A stretch of 64,000 nucleotides of DNA from Erinaceus europaeus. Its lineage: Eukaryota; Chordata; Mammalia; Eulipotyphla; Erinaceidae. The position numbers and the translations under genes are program-made. The stretch is taken from the NCBI RefSeq assembly GCF_950295315.1, contig NW_026647561.1, forward strand, positions 62,001 to 126,000, in the 5' to 3' direction. The notes under the pieces are model-generated. The model saw nothing but the letters and a program-made list of their open reading frames with translations, did no database searches and was not told where the DNA came from. The number at the start of each line of letters is the position of its first letter. Position 1 is the stretch's first letter. Positions 1-6,924 of the stretch are shown one piece after another.

Positions 1-103
1 TCCCTGGGTGCCCTGAGCTGCCCCGGAGGATTGGTGGGTGCCTGCCTGGACACATGCCTCCGTAAGGGAGGCCTCTATTAATCCCATTGCCTACTGATAG
101 CTG

Positions 104-222
104 CCCTCCTGCCCCTCCTCCTCCTCCTGCTCCTCCTCCTCCTCCTCCTCTTCTTCCTCCTCCTCCTCCTCCTCCTCCTCCTCCTCCTCCTCCACCTCCT
201 CCTCCTTCTCTTCCTCATCCTC
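104..222 (+). repeat. (CTC)n polypyrimidine microsatellite
   Basis: An almost pure pyrimidine run built of CTC triplets, with fixed interruptions (a CTG near the start, CTTCTT in the middle, a CAC near the end). It is polypurine on the other strand. Long homopurine-homopyrimidine mirror tracts of this kind can form intramolecular triplex (H-DNA) and can stall replication; that is known of the class and not shown here. One copy lies near the start of each unit, 110-125 bp long, and lengths change in triplets except in unit 13. Positions are listed under each unit. Confidence 0.95.
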
Positions 223-919
223 AGAGGGACTCACTCAGGGCCCTTGGTCTAGGCAAGCCAGGGCTGCTGCTCTGGCTGCTGCAGCTTCTATCCAGTGGGT
301 GGGTGCAGGAATCTGTTCCTGTCAATCCCTGGTTCCTGGGACCTTCCACGCCTCCAGCTCCCCCCACTCTCTACTCCAGACCCCTCCACAAGGATGCCCC
401 CTTTCCCCTTGCCCTCTCTCCCCAGGCTCCCCAACTAACATCTACTGTGTGCCTCCCTGCACTACTTTACTGCCACCCTGCTTCTGCGCTTCAGCCCTGG
501 GGGCCCAGAGCCAGCCCAGCTGCCATCTCACCGTCCAGCAGGGGGACCTGCCCTAACCCCCTGCCACCACACCCACACACACTGCCCTGCACACACTCAC
601 GGGCTCCCGTGCCTGCAGCCTGCCTCTGAAACAGTCTCCTTCTGCCCCCTAGCCCCCTTACAGCCTCTGCCACGGCCCCCCACAGACACCTGGGCATGAG
701 CAGCACAGACATGCAACAAGCTCCACTCGCCCCTACTCCATTTGCTCTATGGTTGGTCAAGAACCTTTTTTGCATGCTGTAGGGGAGGGAGTTGAGAAAG
801 TCCAATGTCCTGGGGAGCAAGAACTGCAAACAGTCCATCTACAATGTAACATTTGGTTCTCAGGCCGCCCAATCCCTAGTGCGCTGTGCAGACTTTTGAC
901 TGGCAAAAACACTCCATCT
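223..919. other. Unique C-rich segment of the unit, no gene recognised
   Basis: This segment is not low-complexity and not recognisably a transposon. It contains a strong pyrimidine tract ending in CAG (about 407-424), a short CA-rich stretch (about 567-600), and the CTCF-like site described separately. Open frames on both strands cross it, but the variants I noticed among units mostly change the amino acids: positions equivalent to 24288, 24396, 34837, 55610 and 7494 are changing, and only 21002 is silent. There is thus no sign of purifying selection. The same segment occurs in all 19 copies. Confidence 0.7.
535..549 (+). promoter_or_regulatory. CTCF-like binding motif, one per unit
   Basis: CCAGCAGGGGGACCT matches the well-known CTCF core (CCASYAGRKGGCRSY) over the first eleven positions, then departs from it. 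A GCCATCT resembling a YY1 core lies just upstream at 522-528. The motif starts at 535, 4000, 7459, 10910, 14363, 17816, 21261, 24705, 28176, 31619, 35096, 38581, 42025, 45502, 48966, 52426, 55886, 59324 and 62799, always on the + strand. It is intact in every copy inspected. Binding is an inference from the motif alone. Confidence 0.55.
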
Positions 920-1027
920 GAGAGTGAGATCTGGCTGGGCTAGTGGCTCTTTCTGTGGACTAGGACACAGAAAGACAGGGTTTTCAGGTTCAAAACCTGT
1001 ACTTCCCAGAAGATGGTCATTCGCTAC

Positions 1028-1061
<34 letters not shown>
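920..1061 (+). mobile_element. Probable degenerate tRNA-derived SINE with A tail
   Basis: A perfect Pol III box B (GGTTCAAAACC, 987-997) sits in a four-base-pair hairpin resembling a tRNA T-arm. A box-A-like TGGC...TAGTGG lies about 45 bp upstream (932-946). The element ends in a pure A run (1032-1061) as a retroposon would. The run is 30, 29, 17, 23, 24, 22, 18, 18, 16, 30, 35, 16, 30, 34, 17, 17, 18, 35 and 26 A long in units 1-19. I do not recognise the family. The alternative is a chance box B beside an unrelated A microsatellite. Confidence 0.45.
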
Positions 1062-1063
<2 letters not shown>

Positions 1064-1361
1064 TTTTTTATTTATTATTTTTCCCCCTGCCTGGGTAACC
1101 TGTCTGCTGCTTGTTTCTCAGTGGAAAAAGGGAAAGATCTTTTTTGGAGGGAAAAGGACCAAAATGCAGGCAGGTGGACTCCGTGGACGGTGGATGGGGA
1201 GTTTACTCCTGCCCTGGCACTAGAGCCCCAGCTGCTGTTCCAGGTGCTCTCTGATACCAGAGATCTCCGTGTGTCGTGTCATGACACTGTCTCCAGGACT
1301 GACCCTCAGGATAAGGAGATTTTAAACGAGGCAGGTCATATTGCCTTCAAAAGTAAATCCA
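1062..1361. other. Unique segment between A tail and SINE-A
   Basis: About 300 bp without a recognised element. It begins with an AT-rich stretch, then a pyrimidine run ending in CAG (about 1100-1120) that looks like a splice acceptor, then mixed sequence. An open frame of 126 codons crosses into the following SINE. Because its C-terminal third is SINE sequence, I do not regard it as a gene. Confidence 0.6.
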
Positions 1362-1726
1362 GGGAGGTTTGGCTGTATGTCAGAGGGTTAAGGCCTTGTG
1401 GCGCTCTCGAAAAGAGGGGACAGGTGGAAGGGTCTGGGGTCTGGTGCCCAGACCCCCACCTGCAGGGGAGTCGCTTTACAGGGTGTGAAGCTGGTCTTTA
1501 GGGGCTCTATCTTTCTCTCCCACTCTGTATTTCCCCTGCTCTCTCCTTTTCTCTGTGTCTGATGCAAGGTCAAAACAACAACAACAACCACAACAATAAC
1601 CACCACAGTGACCAAGCAACAAGGGCAGCGAAAGGGGAATAAAAGAGTGCAGGGGCTGTGGATTATTTGTGGCGCAGGCACTGAGCTGAGGCAATAACCC
1701 CTTGAGGCAATCAATCAATCAATCAA
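1362..1726 (+). mobile_element. SINE-A: hedgehog-type tRNA-derived SINE, long form
   Basis: The order of parts matches the abundant long hedgehog SINE as I remember it. A tRNA-like head starts GGGAGGTTTGGCTGT, with degenerate A and B boxes. The body follows, around 'ccccacctgcaggggagtcgc' and a CTCTCC-rich stretch. Then come CAA repeats (about 1572-1600), 'caacaagggcagcgaaagg' with an AATAAA at 1638-1643, the distal part 'ggcgcaggcactgagctgag' and 'ggcaataacccc', and a tail of four AATC (1709-1724). Diverged Pol III boxes suggest an old, inactive copy. All 19 units have it at the same site; coordinates are under each unit. Unit 5 has one extra CAA and unit 3 one extra AATC. Confidence 0.85.
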
Positions 1727-1872
1727 CGAATAAGTAATACAGGTAACAGAGATGTATATGTCCCTGTGTGCTTCCAGAGTTAATGTAAATGCACTTTTGT
1801 TTATTTCTTCATTTATTTATTACCTTGCCACGAGAATTTCTTTTCATTGCTAAAAAAAAAGTGTCCCATCAA
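1727..1872. other. Short unique spacer between SINE-A and SINE-B
   Basis: An AT-rich 146-bp spacer with two short ATTT runs and an A9 run at 1852-1860, shortened to A7 in unit 14. No gene or known element is seen. Unit 3 has a private base here (8706) and unit 18 another (60572). Confidence 0.6.
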
Positions 1873-2110
1873 GGGTACCAGGTGGTGCCACACCCAGTTA
1901 AGCACTCATGTTACAATGCAGGGGGACTGGGCTTCAAGACCCTGGTCCCCACCTGCCGGGGGAAGTCTTTACAAGTGGTGCAGAAATGCTACAGGTGACT
2001 CTCTCTGTGTCACAAACTCTCTATCCCTCCCTTCCCTCTCAATTCCTGTCTATTTATTCCAGTAAATAATCAAGAAAATTGAAAGTAAAAAAAGAAAAAG
2101 GAAAAGGAAA
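1873..2110 (+). mobile_element. SINE-B: hedgehog-type tRNA-derived SINE, short form
   Basis: This matches, from memory, the second common hedgehog SINE. The head is 'accaggtggtgccacaccc' followed by 'agttaagcactcatgttac', then a box-B-like GCTTCAAGACC, then the 'ggtccccacctgccggggg' type body, a pyrimidine-rich stretch with CTCTCTATCCCTCCCTTCCC, and 'tgtctatttattccagtaaa' leading into an A-rich tail (about 2086-2110). The orientation is the same as SINE-A. It is present at the same place in units 1-18. Private changes lie in unit 18 (60756) and, in the tail, unit 2 (5563). Confidence 0.85.
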
Positions 2111-2224
2111 TATTCCACTACTTCAATGGGGCTACTCAGGACAATGCTTTCCTTGTTAAGATCCTCATAGCATAGCATATGCAGAAAGGCAAAGACGCCA
2201 TGTATTTTTTAACCCAGTTTTTAT
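2111..2224. other. Short unique spacer between SINE-B and the minus-strand element
   Basis: This is 114 bp of ordinary sequence with no element recognised. It carries two diagnostic positions: the C shared by units 8 and 11 (26333, 36741) and the A shared by units 10 and 13 (33291, 43697). Confidence 0.6.
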
Positions 2225-2387
2225 ATTTATTTATTTATTTATTTATTTATTTATTAAGTGCTTATTCATTTTTGTTATTGATGAATTAATGTTTTACATT
2301 TGACATAGACTCTGGCTCTGACACCAGCGGTCTCAAGTACCCCTAGATGGTACTCTGCCTCTACAAAACCAATACATTGAGCTATCC
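2225..2387 (-). mobile_element. Minus-strand tRNA-SINE-like element with (AAAT)n tail
   Basis: Read on the minus strand, it starts GGATAGCTCAATG at 2387. This resembles a tRNA 5' end with box A (TAGCTCA). A box-B-like CTTGAGACC follows about 45 bp later. It ends, through 'tgtcaaatgtaaaacattaa', in an AAAT repeat, seen as (ATTT)n at 2225-2256 on the + strand. ATTT copies in units 1-18 are 7, 5, 6, 6, 6, 4, 4, 10, 2, 7, 10, 2, 7, 6, 7, 6, 4 and 6. The 'taatgttttacattt' stretch also resembles a 3' end I associate with hedgehog LINE copies. The element could thus be a SINE with a LINE-derived tail, or two adjoining fragments. Confidence 0.5.
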
Positions 2388-2490
2388 ATGCATCCATCCA
2401 TCCACCCATCAATCTATACATCCATCCATCCATCCATCCATGCATCCATCCATCCAGCCATCCATCCATCCATCCATCCATCCATCCATC
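2388..2490 (+). repeat. (ATCC)n tetranucleotide microsatellite
   Basis: Mainly ATCC, with fixed interruptions (a CACCC and an ATCAATCTATAC stretch) and a variable GCCA block. GCCA copies number one in unit 1, two in units 8, 11 and 16, three in units 2-7, 14 and 15, and four in units 9, 10, 12, 13, 17 and 18. Tract length is 103-115 bp. It abuts the head of the minus-strand SINE-like element. Confidence 0.95.
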
Positions 2491-2671
2491 CACCAGTCAA
2501 CCAAGCTAAGTACAAAAGGAGATCTCTCCTTGAATGGTGAAGACAAACCAGGATGCATAGGTAGGTTGCAAAGGGGCGAGTTCGGCTGAATAGGGCAGAG
2601 GGGCTGAACCAGGGAATGTGTTGGGGGGTGTGGGTGTGGTGAGCTGGAGATCTGTGAGTTGGGTCACCTCT

Positions 2672-2695
2672 GGGGCAGGGAGGGGGTGGAAGGGG
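2672..2695 (+). other. G-quadruplex motif
   Basis: Four G runs (GGGG, GGG, GGGGG, GGGG) are separated by loops of 2, 1 and 5 bases, fitting the G3+N1-7 rule on the + strand. It is present in all 18 copies of this part of the unit. In units 9 and 12 the last run is GGG, which still satisfies the rule. Formation in the cell is not shown by sequence. Confidence 0.75.
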
Positions 2696-2824
2696 TTGCG
2701 AACAGCTGTCACTGGAGAACCATCACAAGTGCTGGAGCTGTTGAGCAGGGCACCCGCAAGAGAAGACAGACAAAGGAGAGAAGCAAAGTGCAGAGGAGAG
2801 GAGAGGGGAGAGGATGGTGAGGGC

Positions 2825-2861
2825 AGGAGAGGACAGGAGAGGACAGGAGAGGACAGGAGTG
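2825..2861 (+). repeat. 10-bp minisatellite, about 3.6 copies
   Basis: AGGAGAGGAC is repeated three times and then degrades to AGGAGTGGAG. It lies in a purine-rich stretch. Copy number appears identical in all 18 units, unlike the four variable tracts. Confidence 0.85.
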
Positions 2862-3186
2862 GAGGGGACCTGAGAAACCTACCTGGACAAAGGCAACATA
2901 CAGACATCCAGGAGGGCAGGCAGGCATGCAGGCAGCTCTGGCCTGGGCTCCCTGGATCCCGGGCACAACTCCACCTGTCTTCTCTTGGCTGCCAGCCCTT
3001 AGGTCCCTTGTCGGTCAGCACTGGCTTCCCATCCTTCCGTCCCTCTGTGTCAGGGCCCAGGCGTCTGGGCGCTGCTGGCTGACCGAGTGGCAGGGCAGTT
3101 GGGCTGCCCAGTGCCAGTGTGGCCAGCACAGAATGCCAGGGGCTAGGACATCACAGAGGGCTCCTGTGGTTGCTAGGCCACGGGGA

Positions 3187-3194
3187 CCCCGCCC
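3187..3194. promoter_or_regulatory. GC box (CCCCGCCC), candidate promoter element
   Basis: This is an SP1/KLF-type GC box within the most CpG-containing part of the unit. A second one, TCCCCGCCCC, lies at 3438-3447, about 28 bp before the arbitrary unit boundary. No TATA box or initiator is convincing nearby. If the array is transcribed, this is the most promoter-like segment, but the evidence is weak. Confidence 0.3.
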
Positions 3195-3465
3195 ATCCAG
3201 TTGACCAGCAGCCATGACCCCCACTCTCAACTTGACCTTGAGGGGTGGTGGCCAGCCACCAGAGCCAGAGCCCCAGGCCAAAGCAGGTGCAGGTCAGCCG
3301 GGCCAAGGGGTTATGGGCAGATTGGTGTGTGTCTGGGCATGGGGCTGGCATCTGAGATCCAGGGCTGGGGACCAAGGTCCGCCAGGCCCCTGTCCCACCA
3401 TTTGCACTGACACACAGTCTTGCTGACTGACTGACAGTCCCCGCCCCAGAGATACCCACACCAGG

Positions 3466-4492
3466 TCCCTGGGTGCCCTGAGCTGCCCCGGAGGATTGGT
3501 GGGTGCCTGCCTGGACACATGCCTCCGTAAGGGAGGCCTCTATTAATCCCATTGCCTACTGATAGCTGCCCTCCTGCCCCTCCTCCTCCTCCTGCTCCTC
3601 CTCCTCCTCCTCCTCTTCTTCCTCCTCCTCCTCCTCCTCCTCCTCCTCCTCCTCCTCCACCTCCTCCTCCTTCTCTTCCTCATCCTCAGAGGGACTCACT
3701 CAGGGCCCTTGGTCTAGGCAAGCCAGGGCTGCTGCTCTGGCTGCTGCAGCTTCTATCCAGTGGGTGGGTGCAGGAATCTGTTCCTGTCAATCCCTGGTTC
3801 CTGGGACCTTCCACGCCTCCAGCTCCCCCCACTCTCTACTCCAGACCCCTCCACAAGGATGCCCCCTTTCCCCTTGCCCTCTCTCCCCAGGCTCCCCAAC
3901 TAACATCTACTGTGTGCCTCCCTGCACTACTTTACTGCCACCCTGCTTCTGCGCTTCAGCCCTGGGGGCCCAGAGCCAGCCCAGCTGCCATCTCACCGTC
4001 CAGCAGGGGGACCTGCCCTAACCCCCTGCCACCACACCCACACACACTGCCCTGCACACACTCACGGGCTCCCGTGCCTGCAGCCTGCCTCTGAAACAGT
4101 CTCCTTCTGCCCCCTAGCCCCCTTACAGCCTCTGCCACGGCCCCCCACAGACACCTGGGCATGAGCAGCACAGACATGCAACAAGCTCCACTCGCCCCTA
4201 CTCCATTTGCTCTATGGTTGGTCAAGAACCTTTTTTGCATGCTGTAGGGGAGGGAGTTGAGAAAGTCCAATGTCCTGGGGAGCAAGAACTGCAAACAGTC
4301 CATCTACAATGTAACATTTGGTTCTCAGGCCGCCCAATCCCTAGTGCGCTGTGCAGACTTTTGACTGGCAAAAACACTCCATCTGAGAGTGAGATCTGGC
4401 TGGGCTAGTGGCTCTTTCTGTGGACTAGGACACAGAAAGACAGGGTTTTCAGGTTCAAAACCTGTACTTCCCAGAAGATGGTCATTCGCTAC

Positions 4493-4529
<37 letters not shown>

Positions 4530-6924
4530 TTTATTTATTATTTTTCCCCCTGCCTGGGTAACCTGTCTGCTGCTTGTTTCTCAGTGGAAAAAGGGAAAGA
4601 TCTTTTTTGGAGGGAAAAGGACCAAAATGCAGGCAGGTGGACTCCGTGGACGGTGGATGGGGAGTTTACTCCTGCCCTGGCACTAGAGCCCCAGCTGCTG
4701 TTCCAGGTGCTCTCTGATACCAGAGATCTCCGTGTGTCGTGTCATGACACTGTCTCCAGGACTGACCCTCAGGATAAGGAGATTTTAAACGAGGCAGGTC
4801 ATATTGCCTTCAAAAGTAAATCCAGGGAGGTTTGGCTGTATGTCAGAGGGTTAAGGCCTTGTGGCGCTCTCGAAAAGAGGGGACAGGTGGAAGGGTCTGG
4901 GGTCTGGTGCCCAGACCCCCACCTGCAGGGGAGTCGCTTTACAGGGTGTGAAGCTGGTCTTTAGGGGCTCTATCTTTCTCTCCCACTCTGTATTTCCCCT
5001 GCTCTCTCCTTTTCTCTGTGTCTGATGCAAGGTCAAAACAACAACAACAACCACAACAATAACCACCACAGTGACCAAGCAACAAGGGCAGCGAAAGGGG
5101 AATAAAAGAGTGCAGGGGCTGTGGATTATTTGTGGCGCAGGCACTGAGCTGAGGCAATAACCCCTTGAGGCAATCAATCAATCAATCAACGAATAAGTAA
5201 TACAGGTAACAGAGATGTATATGTCCCTGTGTGCTTCCAGAGTTAATGTAAATGCACTTTTGTTTATTTCTTCATTTATTTATTACCTTGCCACGAGAAT
5301 TTCTTTTCATTGCTAAAAAAAAAGTGTCCCATCAAGGGTACCAGGTGGTGCCACACCCAGTTAAGCACTCATGTTACAATGCAGGGGGACTGGGCTTCAA
5401 GACCCTGGTCCCCACCTGCCGGGGGAAGTCTTTACAAGTGGTGCAGAAATGCTACAGGTGACTCTCTCTGTGTCACAAACTCTCTATCCCTCCCTTCCCT
5501 CTCAATTCCTGTCTATTTATTCCAGTAAATAATCAAGAAAATTGAAAGTAAAAAAAGAAAAAAGAAAAGGAAATATTCCACTACTTCAATGGGGCTACTC
5601 AGGACAATGCTTTCCTTGTTAAGATCCTCATAGCATAGCATATGCAGAAAGGCAAAGACGCCATGTATTTTTTAACCCAGTTTTTATATTTATTTATTTA
5701 TTTATTTATTAAGTGCTTATTCATTTTTGTTATTGATGAATTAATGTTTTACATTTGACATAGACTCTGGCTCTGACACCAGCGGTCTCAAGTACCCCTA
5801 GATGGTACTCTGCCTCTACAAAACCAATACATTGAGCTATCCATGCATCCATCCATCCACCCATCAATCTATACATCCATCCATCCATCCATCCATGCAT
5901 CCATCCATCCAGCCAGCCAGCCATCCATCCATCCATCCATCCATCCATCCACCAGTCAACCAAGCTAAGTACAAAAGGAGATCTCTCCTTGAATGGTGAA
6001 GACAAACCAGGATGCATAGGTAGGTTGCAAAGGGGCGAGTTCGGCTGAATAGGGCAGAGGGGCTGAACCAGGGAATGTGTTGGGGGGTGTGGGTGTGGTG
6101 AGCTGGAGATCTGTGAGTTGGGTCACCTCTGGGGCAGGGAGGGGGTGGAAGGGGTTGCGAACAGCTGTCACTGGAGAACCATCACAAGTGCTGGAGCTGT
6201 TGAGCAGGGCACCCGCAAGAGAAGACAGACAAAGGAGAGAAGCAAAGTGCAGAGGAGAGGAGAGGGGAGAGGATGGTGAGGGCAGGAGAGGACAGGAGAG
6301 GACAGGAGAGGACAGGAGTGGAGGGGACCTGAGAAACCTACCTGGACAAAGGCAACATACAGACATCCAGGAGGGCAGGCAGGCATGCAGGCAGCTCTGG
6401 CCTGGGCTCCCTGGATCCCGGGCACAACTCCACCTGTCTTCTCTTGGCTGCCAGCCCTTAGGTCCCTTGTCGGTCAGCACTGGCTTCCCATCCTTCCGTC
6501 CCTCTGTGTCAGGGCCCAGGCGTCTGGGCGCTGCTGGCTGACCGAGTGGCAGGGCAGTTGGGCTGCCCAGTGCCAGTGTGGCCAGCACAGAATGCCAGGG
6601 GCTAGGACATCACAGAGGGCTCCTGTGGTTGCTAGGCCACGGGGACCCCGCCCATCCAGTTGACCAGCAGCCATGACCCCCACTCTCAACTTGACCTTGA
6701 GGGGTGGTGGCCAGCCACCAGAGCCAGAGCCCCAGGCCAAAGCAGGTGCAGGTCAGCCGGGCCAAGGGGTTATGGGCAGATTGGTGTGTGTCTGGGCATG
6801 GGGCTGGCATCTGAGATCCAGGGCTGGGGACCAAGGTCCGCCAGGCCCCTGTCCCACCATTTGCACTGACACACAGTCTTGCTGACTGACTGACAGTCCC
6901 CGCCCCAGAGATACCCACACCAGG
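3466..6924 (+). repeat. Macrosatellite unit 2
   Basis: Length 3459 bp. CTC tract 3569-3687 (119 bp); CTCF-like core 4000-4014; A tail 4497-4525 (29 A); SINE-A 4825-5189; SINE-B 5336-5573; minus-strand SINE-like element 5688-5842 with five ATTT; ATCC tract 5843-5949 with three GCCA; G4 motif 6131-6154. Private differences: the A tail is followed by one G where all other units have two, and position 5563 is A instead of G in the A-rich tail of SINE-B. Confidence 0.97.

Larger units (their letters stand above)
1..3465 (+). repeat. Macrosatellite unit 1 (reference unit)
   Basis: Length 3465 bp. Sub-elements: CTC tract 104-222 (119 bp); CTCF-like core 535-549; A tail 1032-1061 (30 A); SINE-A 1362-1726; SINE-B 1873-2110; minus-strand SINE-like element 2225-2387 with seven ATTT; ATCC tract 2388-2490 with a single GCCA; G4 motif 2672-2695. 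It is the only unit with one GCCA in the ATCC tract. I noticed no private substitution, so it serves well as the consensus. Confidence 0.97.
2491..3465. other. Unique G/GC-rich 3' segment of the unit, no gene recognised
   Basis: About 975 bp, purine-rich first (2590-2880) and then GC-rich with the highest CpG density of the unit (about 2940-3465). It carries the G4 motif, the minisatellite and two GC boxes. Long overlapping open frames lie on both strands. In the 207-codon minus frame (2506-3129), the four substitutions I noticed among units all change the amino acid (30314/40719, 16410/19846, 19875 and 61763), arguing against a constrained protein. No known family was recognised. Confidence 0.7.

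Noticed and set aside
87..629. About 180-codon proline-rich frame starting at a TTG over the CTC tract
   Set aside because: The proline run is the CTC microsatellite read in one frame, and there is no ATG start. Five of the six variants I noticed change the residue, and unit 13 breaks the frame.
987..997. Functional tRNA gene around the perfect box B
   Set aside because: No acceptor or anticodon stem pairs properly and box A is imperfect. A decayed SINE fits better.
1014..1031. CENP-B-box-like TTCG...CGGG near the A tail
   Set aside because: The spacing between TTCG and CGGG is three bases, not the seven the CENP-B box needs. Kilobase units with SINEs do not suggest centromeric satellite.
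1121..1501. 126-codon plus-strand frame
   Set aside because: Its 3' part is SINE-A sequence and it has no recognisable domain. It is an accidental frame.
1873..1895. Second CTCF-like site in the head of SINE-B (ACCAGGTGGTGCCA)
   Set aside because: It fails the consensus at the central YAG and is better explained as the SINE's box A region with an E-box.
2275..2493. MDGW-repeat protein frame
   Set aside because: It is a translation of the ATCC microsatellite and the neighbouring SINE-like element.
2506..3129. 207-codon minus-strand open frame, present in every full unit
   Set aside because: It is Ser/Pro/Leu-rich low complexity, overlaps a 154-codon frame on the other strand, and matches no family I know. 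The four substitutions I noticed in it among units all change the residue. Its repetition reflects the array and not conservation.
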